This document shows positions 16,562 through 24,675 of a stretch of 42,295 bases of DNA, one piece after another. Position numbers and translations under genes: made by a program. The notes beneath the pieces were generated by a model that saw only the letters and a program-made list of their open reading frames with translations, did not search any database and was not told where the DNA came from. The stretch's first letter is position 1. Each line of letters opens with the position of its first letter. Origin of the DNA: an uncultured Flavobacteriales bacterium (lineage in GTDB: Bacteria; Bacteroidota; Bacteroidia; Flavobacteriales_D; Sanyastnellaceae); NCBI GenBank assembly GCA_905478795.1, contig CAJQJX010000034.1, forward strand, positions 1-42,295, in the 5' to 3' direction.

Positions 16562-16884
16562 TAGCCGGCGTTTTTCAAGGCCTCTCCGTCCGCAGCGCCT
16601 TCGGCAGAGATGCCGGCAAGGTCTACGCGGATTTCCCCTTTTGCGACTTGGAGGGTGGCGGTTTTATCGTTGACCTCCAAAACTTTACCGTGGATGCCCC
16701 CTACAGTGACCACCTTGTCTCCTTTGGCGATGTTCTCACGGAATTTCCGGGCTTCTTTTTGCTTTTTCAACTGCGGACGCATGATGAAGAAGTAGAACAC
16801 CAGCATCGTGCCGATGATGAACACAAGGGTGCTGCCACCTCCCGCAGGTGCGGCTTGGGCGAGGATGAGGTTCAAATCAAACAT
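16561..16884 (-). CDS. yajC: Preprotein translocase subunit YajC
   Basis: 107 residues. One transmembrane helix (about 18-37, STLVFIIGTMLVFYFFIMRP) is followed by the conserved 'RPQLKKQKE', 'GDKVVTVGGIHGKVLEV' and 'KGEIRVDL' of YajC. YajC belongs to the SecDF-YajC accessory complex of the Sec translocon. It lies 12 bases after the DUF1573 gene and overlaps the next gene by one base. Confidence 0.96.
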   Translation of the reverse strand: MFDLNLILAQAAPAGGGSTLVFIIGTMLVFYFFIMRPQLKKQKEARKFRENIAKGDKVVTVGGIHGKVLEVNDKTATLQVAKGEIRVDLAGISAEGAADGEALKNAG

Positions 16885-16896
16885 GTCTGTCGAAAT

Positions 16897-17373
16897 CTAT
16901 GGTACAGATGGGGGAATGGGGCCCATGACCCGGGCCGAAAACTGTAAAACAAAAGAGGAGGGCACCGCATTGGACACCACTGTTGCACTTTCAGAGACGG
17001 GGCCGGAGCGTTCGCCGGCATCGAATTCCAAGGTGATGCTGCCTTCGCCACCTGCTGGAATCGGATCGGCAGGCCAATCGCGGGCCACGGTGCACCCGCA
17101 GCTGGGCAACACCTGCGCAATGACAAGCGCAGAGGCTCCTGTATTTGTAAAGGTGTACGTCGCCTTGGCCACTTCTCCTGCGGCGAGAATGCCCAAATCC
17201 ACGGAGTCGGTGCTCCATGTGACCACAGGTGCGTTCGTCCTGTTGTCTTCGCCTGGAATATGAATGAAAGAAGCGTCTACAGACGCAGGCGCTTTTGGAC
17301 CGCAGCCTGCCAAAACGGACAACACCAAACAAGCCAATGTGGCCCAGGTGCGATCGTGTCTTGTCGCGCTCAT
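16897..17373 (-). CDS. DUF1573 domain lipoprotein
   Basis: 158 residues. The lipoprotein signal ends in SVLAGC (acylated Cys24). The mature part is a single Ig-like DUF1573 domain: 'VDLGILAAGEVAKATYTFTN', 'LPSCGCTVARDWP' with the typical CGC, and 'GEGSITLEFDAGERSG'. It is a small periplasmic or outer-membrane-facing beta sandwich of unknown function that conservatively lies between nusB and yajC in Bacteroidota. Its ATG overlaps the nusB stop by 4 bases (ATGA). Confidence 0.93.
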   Translation of the reverse strand: MSATRHDRTWATLACLVLSVLAGCGPKAPASVDASFIHIPGEDNRTNAPVVTWSTDSVDLGILAAGEVAKATYTFTNTGASALVIAQVLPSCGCTVARDWPADPIPAGGEGSITLEFDAGERSGPVSESATVVSNAVPSSFVLQFSARVMGPIPPSVP

Positions 17374-18314
17374 TCGATCAGGCCCCTTCCTGTTTTGACG
17401 ATGGTGCCGTCCTCGCGCATGGAGGTAAACAGCTTGTCGAGTACCCCATTCACGAAGGCGCCTGACTTCTCGGTGCTGTAGAATTTGGCCAGATCGATGT
17501 ACTCGTTCATGGTCACTTTGAGGGGGATGGTCTCAAAAGTGCGGGCTTCTGCCAAGGCCATCCTGAGTAGGATCAGGTCCATGGCCGCAATGCGTTCCAG
17601 GTCCCAGTTGGCGGCCGCCTTTTCAATCCTTTCGTCGTGCTCTTTGGCGAGGTCCAACGTCTTACTGAACAGGTCCTCCAGAAACTGGCGGTCGTCTCCC
17701 TCTTCCTTCCACATGCCCGAAAGGATCAGGTCATCGGAGTCCTCATCGATGGTCTTGACCGTCTTCAAAACGATGGAACACACCAAATCCAGGTCGTCGC
17801 TCCACAGAATGCTTTGCTCTTCAATCCAATCCTGCAGGTCCTCATCGTTGGCAATGTGCTTGCGGAACATGCGATTGAGCGACTCCCTGTCGTGCTGGAA
17901 GTTCCGCTCCGTATTGTCCATGTAAGACTTGTACTCTTCGCTGGCAACGAGAGACTTGAACAGCTTTTTGACCAGGTCACGCTCTTGTCCCCATCCCAGC
18001 TTGCGGTTGGCCGCTTCCTTGGCGATGGACTTGCTCTTGATGATGATCCTCAAGGGCTTGTTGTTCACGAATTTCGTGTTCGGATGCAGGTCCTCTGGAG
18101 TCGGTTGCTTCTTGAGTCGCCCCGCCTCAATGCGTTCGATGGCCGCGTCTTGAAACTCGCCAATCAACATCAACAACAGCAGATAGAGATCGTAGGTCTT
18201 CTCAAGAGACGAATGCAACATCTTGTGTGCTTCCGTGACGGAACCCTCGTGGTCCACCTGAAAAGCGTACAGGATGTGGAGGACTTTGATCCGAAGCTGG
18301 CGTCGATTGAACAT
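17370..18314 (-). CDS. nusB: Transcription antitermination factor NusB (long Bacteroidota form)
   Basis: 314 residues, about twice the length of E. coli NusB, as is usual in Bacteroidota. The opening MFNRRQLRIKVLHILYAF and the C-terminal 'IAAMDLILLRMALAEAR...TMNEYIDLAKFYSTEKSGAFVNGVLDKL' (about 235-298) define the family. The charged middle region is lineage-specific. NusB with NusE/S10 binds boxA RNA and prevents early termination, mainly on rRNA operons. It is the first gene of the leftward operon that continues through yajC to uvrA and probably to the T9SS gene at 9514. The upstream gap of 125 bases is shared with the divergent DUF4249 gene. Confidence 0.95.
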   Translation of the reverse strand: MFNRRQLRIKVLHILYAFQVDHEGSVTEAHKMLHSSLEKTYDLYLLLLMLIGEFQDAAIERIEAGRLKKQPTPEDLHPNTKFVNNKPLRIIIKSKSIAKEAANRKLGWGQERDLVKKLFKSLVASEEYKSYMDNTERNFQHDRESLNRMFRKHIANDEDLQDWIEEQSILWSDDLDLVCSIVLKTVKTIDEDSDDLILSGMWKEEGDDRQFLEDLFSKTLDLAKEHDERIEKAAANWDLERIAAMDLILLRMALAEARTFETIPLKVTMNEYIDLAKFYSTEKSGAFVNGVLDKLFTSMREDGTIVKTGRGLIE

Positions 18315-18385
18315 GGTCTCTGAGAAGTGTCGAAATTTCGGTCATTGCCCGCTTCATTCCACACGTTTAGCATTTTCAGTCACAC

Positions 18386-18393
18386 TAATTTTG
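18386..18393 (+). promoter_or_regulatory. Candidate Bacteroidota -7 promoter element
   Basis: TAATTTTG matches the Bacteroidota -7 consensus TAnnTTTG and lies 46 bases before the DUF4249 gene start. The upstream partner is weak (GTTTAG at 18365-18370, about 16 bases away, instead of TTTG). This is a candidate only. Confidence 0.3.
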
Positions 18394-18439
18394 AACATGG
18401 CCCCGCGTCAAACGTTGTTACATCGCAAGCCCATTCTCA

Positions 18440-19390
18440 ATGTCCGCACTTCAGCACTTTTTTCCGCCAGCGAAAGCCTTTTTGTGGCTGTCTGTATTGG
18501 CTTTGTTTGGATGTGAAACCCCCATTGAAGTGAGCATTCCCAATGCCCAACCCCTGTTGGTGGTAGAGGGGCGCATTGAGCCAGGTCTGCCCCCGATTGT
18601 TTTGCTCAGCCGGTCTCAAGATTATTTCGCGCCGGTGGATGCGGCCACTTTGGGCACCTTGTACGAAGCAGGCGGCGAAGTCGTGTTGACCGTGGACGGT
18701 GAGGCATTTCCCTTGGACGAGCTTTGTGCAGGCGATTTGGGTCCAGAGGAGTTGCTGCTGGCATCCAGTTTGCTGGGCCTGCCAATGGAGGTGCTGGAGT
18801 TGAGCAACCTCTGTGCCTACACGAGCTTTTCTCTAACGGGACAAACGGGCAGTACCTATGCCCTCCAAGCGGTTTTGGACGGAGACACTGCCCGGGCTGT
18901 TTCAAAACTGAACCCTCCAGTATCTCTGGACAGCATTTGGTTTGAGGTTCCAGGCAATACCGACAGTTTGGGCTTTATCTACTCGCATTTTACGGATCCT
19001 GATTCCCTGGGCAACGCTTACCGATGGAGCGCCCGGCGGGTCGATAAAGACCCAGGGTTGCTGTACCCGTCCATTTCCGTTGTGGACGATGCCTTGTTCA
19101 ATGGGCTGACTTTTGAATTCTCTCAATTCCGTCCTGTAACGGCAGAGGACTTTGAAGAAGATGCCAATCCTGACGAAATCGGATTTTACAAAACAGGGGA
19201 TACGGTGATTGTGCGCTGGGACCACATCGACCGTGGCGTTTACCAGGCGATCTCGAGCATGGAAGAGCAGCTGCAGGCCCAAGGTTCTCCTTTCGCCAAT
19301 CCTTCAGATGTGAACAGCAATATCGAAGGCGGGATTGGGCTTTGGGTGGCGTATTCACCTTTTGTGGATACGGTGATTTGCATCCCCTGA
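18440..19390 (+). CDS. DUF4249 domain lipoprotein
   Basis: 316 residues. A lipoprotein-type N-terminus (hydrophobic stretch ending ALFGC, Cys25) is followed by the DUF4249 pattern: 'PIEVSIPNAQPLLVVEGRIEPG', 'IVLLSRSQDYF', 'VVLTVDGEAFPL', 'NPPVSLDSIWFEV', 'SLGNAYRWSARRVD', 'FNGLTFEF', and 'GDTVIVRWDHIDRGVYQ'. DUF4249 proteins are cell-envelope lipoproteins of Bacteroidota that usually stand beside a TonB-dependent receptor. No such receptor is next to this one. Function is unknown; a surface partner in nutrient uptake is plausible. It is divergent from nusB and followed 22 bases later by the DUF4139 gene. Confidence 0.87.
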   Translation: MSALQHFFPPAKAFLWLSVLALFGCETPIEVSIPNAQPLLVVEGRIEPGLPPIVLLSRSQDYFAPVDAATLGTLYEAGGEVVLTVDGEAFPLDELCAGDLGPEELLLASSLLGLPMEVLELSNLCAYTSFSLTGQTGSTYALQAVLDGDTARAVSKLNPPVSLDSIWFEVPGNTDSLGFIYSHFTDPDSLGNAYRWSARRVDKDPGLLYPSISVVDDALFNGLTFEFSQFRPVTAEDFEEDANPDEIGFYKTGDTVIVRWDHIDRGVYQAISSMEEQLQAQGSPFANPSDVNSNIEGGIGLWVAYSPFVDTVICIP

Positions 19391-19412
19391 GCTGAAGGTG
19401 GAAATTGCCACC

Positions 19413-20912
19413 ATGAGTTTCCGACGATCCCTTACAACATGCAGCGCGATTGCGGCGGTGTGGAGCACGACCACCTATGCCCAAGAGTTGGAGCAGGTAG
19501 ATGTGTTTCGCGACGCTGTTGTGGCCACCTGGACTGCCAGCGCTGGCAATGGAGGGGGGGCCTTGGCCCGCAGCTTCCACAGCAGTTCGCCTTCCGATGC
19601 GATGGTGTTCCCCTCCTCGGGAGAGGGCAGTTGGGGCGCTGTGCAGGCGCGCAGGAGCACCTGGCCTGTCCAGCCCGTCAATGCTGGAGCGACTGCTGCG
19701 GATACCGACTTGGACAACGCGCAATTGGAACTTGCTTTGAAAGGCGCGCAGCTCGCTTTGGTCGAGGAAGACATCGCTTTGTTGCGGGCCAATCGCCAGG
19801 TGAGCGGAACCTCTGAAGCCCTGTTGGTCGAGGACTTGGCCGAAGTGGCAGATTGGATGCACGGTGAGATGAAGGATTTGCTGTTCAGAAGGGTCGAACT
19901 CAATATGGAAGTCGCCGAGCAAGAGCGGCTGGTCGCATCCTTGGAGAAAAAGGCCGCAGCGGAGAAACCGAGAGGGGCATTTTTCTGGGAGGTGAGCGGG
20001 CTGGAGGTGTCCAATGAAGCCGTACGCACCCAAGTGGTAGAGTGGGGCGGTGGACAGCAATGGAGCCCCCAAGACATGCTCTCTTTGTCTTCTGCATCCG
20101 GAACGCCCCAGCTCACCTGGCATCAGCGGGCCATGGTCAACGTGGACCTGCCCTCCTCGGGAAAGGCAGTCCCCATCTTGGTTCACGACGCGGCATATGG
20201 AGGATTGCAGCAACGGCCCGACGCAGAGCCCATGCCCATGCTGGCCTATGGCCGACAGCTCAAGGCTGAAGGTGTGTCGGCAGACCGGAGCCGTTCCCGG
20301 TCCGATTCTGAGTGGCCCGGTACCTATTGGACCCTCACAGAAATGGAAGTTGGCCCCCACTGGGACCGGAACGTGCCATTGGGCCAAGAATCGCTGCCCG
20401 CAATAGTGCGGCATTTCTCGGTGCCCAAACAGTCTGCGGTGGTCAACATGCGCATCGCGGTTCCACGGCCATCCATGCCCGTTGCCGCAGCAGAGCAGGC
20501 TTTGCTGATGATCGATGGCCGTCCGTCAGGCAAGGTGTGGCTCACAGAAAGTGGGGACAGCCTGCTCATCGATGCGGGTGTGGTGCGGGATTGGACCATA
20601 GAGCGCAAACGTGAATCTGCCTTGTGCGCAAAGTCCACCTTGGGCAACCGCGTCAAGCACCACCGGGCGTTTAGCATCACCGTATCCAATCGCAGCAACA
20701 GCGCAGGTGAGGTGGTCATCGATGAGCCGCTTCCAATCTCCAACAGTGCAGAAATTGAGGTGGCCCCGGAGTCATTGGGCGAAGGCACACTCGACGAAGC
20801 CAGCGGCATTGTCCGTTGGAGTTTAGAGCTCAAGGCAGGCGAAAGCCGCACCATTCAGTTCTCCTACGACCTGAGTCACGGGCGCGACCAGCGCATACCC
20901 GACTTGGATTAA
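19413..20912 (+). CDS. DUF4139 (mucoidy inhibitor A-like) secreted protein
   Basis: 499 residues from ATG 19413, which gives a signal peptide (MSFRRSLTTCSAIAAVWSTTTYAQ). The N-terminal part 'LEQVDVFRDAVVATWTAS' is a diverged DUF4140-like strand. A helical region (about 95-190) probably forms a coiled coil. The C-terminal beta-rich DUF4139 domain ends with 'HHRAFSITVSNRSNSAGEVV', 'DEPLPISNSAEIEV' and 'LKAGESRTIQFSYDLSHGRD'. The family is widespread with no settled function; the name derives from a mucoidy-related gene. The stop codon shares the palindrome TTAA (20909-20912) with the stop of the convergent lpxB, so the two genes end with no spacer. Confidence 0.82.
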   Translation: MSFRRSLTTCSAIAAVWSTTTYAQELEQVDVFRDAVVATWTASAGNGGGALARSFHSSSPSDAMVFPSSGEGSWGAVQARRSTWPVQPVNAGATAADTDLDNAQLELALKGAQLALVEEDIALLRANRQVSGTSEALLVEDLAEVADWMHGEMKDLLFRRVELNMEVAEQERLVASLEKKAAAEKPRGAFFWEVSGLEVSNEAVRTQVVEWGGGQQWSPQDMLSLSSASGTPQLTWHQRAMVNVDLPSSGKAVPILVHDAAYGGLQQRPDAEPMPMLAYGRQLKAEGVSADRSRSRSDSEWPGTYWTLTEMEVGPHWDRNVPLGQESLPAIVRHFSVPKQSAVVNMRIAVPRPSMPVAAAEQALLMIDGRPSGKVWLTESGDSLLIDAGVVRDWTIERKRESALCAKSTLGNRVKHHRAFSITVSNRSNSAGEVVIDEPLPISNSAEIEVAPESLGEGTLDEASGIVRWSLELKAGESRTIQFSYDLSHGRDQRIPDLD

Positions 20913-22084
20913 GGTTGGCGCAACAGCCCTTGGGCCACGGCCTTGGCTGCGCCTTTCGTTGAAAGGGCTGATCGCAGGTCATTGTGGGCGCGGCTTTGGG
21001 CCTCTTTCCCTGCGGAGGACAGCACTTCCTCAAGGGTTCCGGCCAAAGTCTCTGGTGTACAATCGTGTTGGATGCGCTCGGGTACCGCCTCGCGGTCGAG
21101 GATCAGGTTCACCAGGGAGATGAAGCGCACGGTGGTAAACCACTTGGCCAGTCGGTAGGTAAAACTGCTGGTGCGATAAGCCACCACTTGCGGCAGGCCG
21201 CTTAGCGCGGCTTCGAGCGTGGCGGTTCCACTGGTGATGATGCCTGCCGTGGCATGCCGATACAGGCCGGCGGTTTCGCCAAAAATCACCGGGAAATCAG
21301 TGGGGTAGTCTGAAGGTTGCCTTCCAGGTGCCCCAGCGATTACAGGCACCAAGTGAGGCAACCGCTGGGCAGCTTCGGTCAGGCACGGCAACATGCGCTC
21401 AATTTCTTGAAGGCGTGATCCGGGCAGGAGTGCCAAGAGCTCGCCATGGGCAGGCAGCCCGCAGCGCAACCGCCATTCTTCTGCGCTGACTTGAGCGGAT
21501 TCGATGCTTCCTTCAGCAGACGCAGCAGACGCAGCAGATGTGGCCAGCGGAATCACATCGGCCAATGGGTGGCCCACATAGTCCACCTGGAGGTCCACCG
21601 CCTTGTAGTGTTGTGCCTCAAAAGGAAGGATGACATACAGCCGATTCAAATCGCGGGCCATGGCGTGAATCCGCCCTTGCTTCCAAGCCCAAACTTGGGG
21701 GGCGATGTACATGTCAACCGCATAGCCTTCCTTACGCGCCCACCGCGCCACCCTTAGGTTAAACCCCGGGTAATCCACGAGCAAGATTCGGTCGGGGGAG
21801 AAGGCTGCAATGTCCGATTTGACGCGGCCCATGAGCTGTCGAAAGAAGCCCAGTTTGCGGATCACCTCGGCAAAGCCCATCACCGAAGTGTTGCGAATGT
21901 GCTCGATCAATGCTGTCCCTTCAGCGGCCAGCGCGTCTCCGCCCATGCCGCGCACCTCGACCTCAGGAGCACGGGCTTTCAGCGCGCGAACAACAGCGGC
22001 TGCATGCGCATCCCCGGAAGGCTCACCGGTGAGGATATAGAGCCGCTTCAGGCCGGTCATTGTGGGATCAGCCGTCGGGGTCAT
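20909..22084 (-). CDS. lpxB: Lipid-A-disaccharide synthase
   Basis: 391 residues. A GT19 glycosyltransferase of the inner membrane face that joins UDP-diacylglucosamine and lipid X to make the lipid A disaccharide. Recognisable segments are 'LYILTGEPSGDAHAAAVVRAL', 'VRGMGGDALAAEG', 'SVMGFAEVIRKLGFF', 'LLVDYPGFNLRVAR', 'YIAPQVWAWKQGRI', 'LPFEAQHY', 'YVGHPLAD', 'ALLPGSRLQEI', 'ITSGTATLEAAL' and 'PQVVAYRTSSFTYRLAKW'. The start at 22084 overlaps the preceding stop (ATGA); 22060 is an alternative. A short Ser-Ala-rich stretch (encoded near 21514-21540 by three copies of a 9-base unit) interrupts the linker after the GHPLAD motif. Confidence 0.95.
   Translation of the reverse strand: MTPTADPTMTGLKRLYILTGEPSGDAHAAAVVRALKARAPEVEVRGMGGDALAAEGTALIEHIRNTSVMGFAEVIRKLGFFRQLMGRVKSDIAAFSPDRILLVDYPGFNLRVARWARKEGYAVDMYIAPQVWAWKQGRIHAMARDLNRLYVILPFEAQHYKAVDLQVDYVGHPLADVIPLATSAASAASAEGSIESAQVSAEEWRLRCGLPAHGELLALLPGSRLQEIERMLPCLTEAAQRLPHLVPVIAGAPGRQPSDYPTDFPVIFGETAGLYRHATAGIITSGTATLEAALSGLPQVVAYRTSSFTYRLAKWFTTVRFISLVNLILDREAVPERIQHDCTPETLAGTLEEVLSSAGKEAQSRAHNDLRSALSTKGAAKAVAQGLLRQP
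21514..21540 (+). repeat. Three tandem 9-base units inside lpxB
   Basis: CAGCAGACG repeated twice, with a third copy CAGCAGATG, 27 bases in all. The reading frame is kept and adds a Ser-Ala-rich run in a variable linker of LpxB. Such units expand by slippage. Confidence 0.75.
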
Positions 22085-22389
22085 TCGCCGTATTGGAGGT
22101 AGACAATGCCGATCACCATCAACACCATGACGAGCATGGTGCCTCGGGCGAACTGGTCCCATTTGCGCTTGTAGGCCCAATGAAAGGCGGGCACAATGGA
22201 GAGTACACAAAGGCTGGCAATGCGGTCCTTGTACAGGGGGCTTCCCATGAAGACTTCCCGATGGAAATAGGACAGGGATTCGTCTTGGACCCAGCCCCAT
22301 GCCGTTCCCAGGATGAGGTAGCCCAAAATGGCAGAAAGAACGCCGCCCAATATGCCCAACGGCAAAGTGTCCAGCTGCTTAGGCTTCAT
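22081..22389 (-). CDS. Small integral membrane protein
   Basis: 102 residues with three hydrophobic segments (about 9-33 LGILGGVLSAILGYLILGTA, 57-70 IASLCVLSIVPAFHWA, and 83-98 GTMLVMVLMVIGIVYL). A short loop after the first segment contains SYFHREVFMGSPLYKD. No family is recognised. It is locked between surE (11-base overlap) and lpxB (4-base overlap), which suggests a conserved envelope role. Confidence 0.72.
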   Translation of the reverse strand: MKPKQLDTLPLGILGGVLSAILGYLILGTAWGWVQDESLSYFHREVFMGSPLYKDRIASLCVLSIVPAFHWAYKRKWDQFARGTMLVMVLMVIGIVYLQYGE

Positions 22390-23173
22390 GGTCCAAGTTC
22401 CAGCTGTTCAGGGTTCCAATGGTGTGGTGGGCGGTGAGGTCAAACTGCACGGGGACCACACTGGCGTAGCCTTCTTGCAAAGCGAAGATGTCGGTATCCT
22501 TGCCCTTGTCGGGGTTGTGGAACTCGCCGCGCATCCAATAGTAGGGATTGCCACCAGGGGTGGCGCGTTGGTCAAAGGTGTCGCGCCAATGGCCCATAGC
22601 CTGCCGACAAATGCGGATGCCCTTGAGGTCCTCTTTGGCGACTTTGGGGATGTTGACGTTCAGACAAGTACCCGAGGGAAGTCCGTGCTCTAAAACGCTG
22701 CGCACAACGGTTTTGGCGACCTCGACGGAGGCCGAGAAATCGGCATCCCACCGCTCGTCGAGCAAGGAGAATCCTATGGAGGGGATTCCGCACATGGCGC
22801 CTTCTACGGCAGCGGACATGGTGCCCGAGTAGATGACGTTAATGGAGGCATTGCTGCCGTGGTTGATGCCAGAAACAAGCAAGTCAGGCAGGTTGTCCTC
22901 TCCAAAGACTTCGGCTACAGCGAGCTTGACACAGTCCACGGGCGTGCCTGAACAAGCCCTGGCTTCGGTCACACCCCGTCCAAACTCAAACGGATGCAGT
23001 TTCAAAATGCTGCTAAAGGTGACGGCGTGACCCATTCCGCTTTGGGGGCTGTCCGGTGCAATCACGTAGACGTCTCCAAAATCCGTCATGGCCTCGGCCA
23101 GTGACTGAATGCCTTTGGCGGTAATGCCGTCGTCATTGATGACCGCAATCCGCGGCCTGCGTTCAGATGTCAT
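22379..23173 (-). CDS. surE: 5'/3'-nucleotidase SurE
   Basis: 264 residues. A metal-dependent survival-protein phosphatase acting on nucleoside monophosphates. Metal ligands are visible as NDDG (residues 13-16), the Ser in 'APDSPQSGMGHAVT', and Asn in 'LVSGINHGSNAS'. Further conserved parts are 'YSGTMSAAVEGAMCGIPSIGFSL' and 'LNVNIP'. Its start overlaps the pepD stop by 4 bases. Confidence 0.96.
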   Translation of the reverse strand: MTSERRPRIAVINDDGITAKGIQSLAEAMTDFGDVYVIAPDSPQSGMGHAVTFSSILKLHPFEFGRGVTEARACSGTPVDCVKLAVAEVFGEDNLPDLLVSGINHGSNASINVIYSGTMSAAVEGAMCGIPSIGFSLLDERWDADFSASVEVAKTVVRSVLEHGLPSGTCLNVNIPKVAKEDLKGIRICRQAMGHWRDTFDQRATPGGNPYYWMRGEFHNPDKGKDTDIFALQEGYASVVPVQFDLTAHHTIGTLNSWNLDHEA

Positions 23174-24639
23174 GCGCGTTGGGGGGTGCGGGCGAGCGAT
23201 TCAAGGAACCACGCCCAGTATTTATGGACGGAAGAAATAGAGGCCCGCTCGTCGGGGCTGTGGGCGCCGAGGATGGTGGGGCCAAAGCTGACCATGTCAA
23301 GGTTGGGGTAGCGGCTGCCCAAGATTCCGCACTCGAGGCCAGCGTGGCAGGCCAGCACCAGGGGCTCGTGCCCGTGCAGTTCTCGGTAGAGGTCGGCCAT
23401 CATTCGGACCACTTCGCTATCGGGGTCGGGTGTCCAGCCGGGGTAAGCCCCTCCGCGGGATGCTTTCATGCCCGCCAAAGCGAACCCTGCCTCAATCCTG
23501 CGTGCGAGGTCCATCTTTTCGGTATCCACCGAACTCCTGGTCAGGCAATGCACTTCTGCAGCGCCCTCCTTCAATGCGATCCGGGCCACATTGTTGGAGG
23601 TCTGAACCAGCCCTTCGATGTCGGGACTCATGCGGTCAATGCCATTGGGGCAGAAGTCCAGAGCGGCGAGCAAAGTGTCTCCCGCTGCGGCGGCCAAAAC
23701 CTGACCGGGTGTGTCAGCGGTTTCAAATGAGACGGAAAGGGAGGGGTCCGTTGTCCGGTATTCAGCTTGAATATCGGCAACCAGGCCATGAAGCTTTTGG
23801 GACCACTCGGCTGCGGAAAGACCACTGGCCACCGACGCCCGGGCCTCGCGGGGGATGGCATTGCGCAATCCGCCACCGTCCAGTGAAGAAAGCTCAACAG
23901 GGGTGGAACCGTCGCTGTAGAGCATCATTTCGCGCAGTACGCGGACCAACAGTTTGTTGGCATTGGCAATGCCTTTGTGAATGTCCATGCCGCTGTGGCC
24001 GCCGCTGCCACCTTTGACCTCGACCAGCACACCGTGCTCGGCAGCAGGGGCCGTGGTGGCCAACTGGCCGGAAAAGCCCAAGTCGATGCCACCAGCACAG
24101 CCGATCCCAATCTCGCGGTCATCTTCAGTGTCCAAGTTCAGCAGGATTTCTCCCTTCATCCACCCTTGCTTGAGCTCGAGCGCTCCGGTCATGCCCGTCT
24201 CTTCGTCGATGGTGAACAACAACTCGAGTGGGGGATGGGGGGCGTTTTTACTCTCCATGATGGCGAGCATCGTGGCCACGCCAAGTCCGTTGTCGGCACC
24301 CAATGTTGTGCCCTCGGCACGGACCCAGTCGCCATCCACCTTCATGCGGATGCCTTCGGTGTCGAAGTCAAAATCCGTGTCGTTGTTTTTCTGGCATACC
24401 ATGTCGACATGGCTCTGCAGGATGACCGTTTTGCGGTTTTCCATGCCGGCGGTGGCGGGTTTGCGCACCAGCACATTGCCCACATCGTCGGAAGAAACGT
24501 CGAGTCCATGGGATTGGGCCAGGCCCGTGATCCATTGGCACACGGCCTCTTCTTTTCCCGAAGGACGGGGGATGGCATTCAAGTCGGCGAACCGGCCCCA
24601 GAGGGCTTTCGGTTCCAATTGGCGTACAGCATCAGACAT
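23170..24639 (-). CDS. pepD: Aminoacyl-histidine dipeptidase (PepD, M20C)
   Basis: 489 residues from ATG 24639; the open frame extends six codons further only to a TTG. A cytosolic di-zinc peptidase that hydrolyses Xaa-His and other dipeptides. Motifs are SHVDMVCQKN (His77, Asp79), LGADNGLGVA (Asp116, bridging), DEETGMTGA (catalytic and zinc Glu), the Asp of NLDTED, and GHSGMDIHKG in the lid domain. The opening 'LEPKALWGRFADLNAIPRPSGKE' is typical of PepD. It is followed with overlap by surE and preceded by the BNR protein gene at 36 bases. Confidence 0.95.
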   Translation of the reverse strand: MSDAVRQLEPKALWGRFADLNAIPRPSGKEEAVCQWITGLAQSHGLDVSSDDVGNVLVRKPATAGMENRKTVILQSHVDMVCQKNNDTDFDFDTEGIRMKVDGDWVRAEGTTLGADNGLGVATMLAIMESKNAPHPPLELLFTIDEETGMTGALELKQGWMKGEILLNLDTEDDREIGIGCAGGIDLGFSGQLATTAPAAEHGVLVEVKGGSGGHSGMDIHKGIANANKLLVRVLREMMLYSDGSTPVELSSLDGGGLRNAIPREARASVASGLSAAEWSQKLHGLVADIQAEYRTTDPSLSVSFETADTPGQVLAAAAGDTLLAALDFCPNGIDRMSPDIEGLVQTSNNVARIALKEGAAEVHCLTRSSVDTEKMDLARRIEAGFALAGMKASRGGAYPGWTPDPDSEVVRMMADLYRELHGHEPLVLACHAGLECGILGSRYPNLDMVSFGPTILGAHSPDERASISSVHKYWAWFLESLARTPQRA

Positions 24640-24675
24640 GGCCCGAAATTCGGCCAAAAATGGGGGGGTACCATG

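Noticed and set aside
19098-20414. A 438-codon minus-strand frame
   Set aside because: It is antisense to the DUF4249 and DUF4139 genes and shows no recognisable features, with low-complexity composition.
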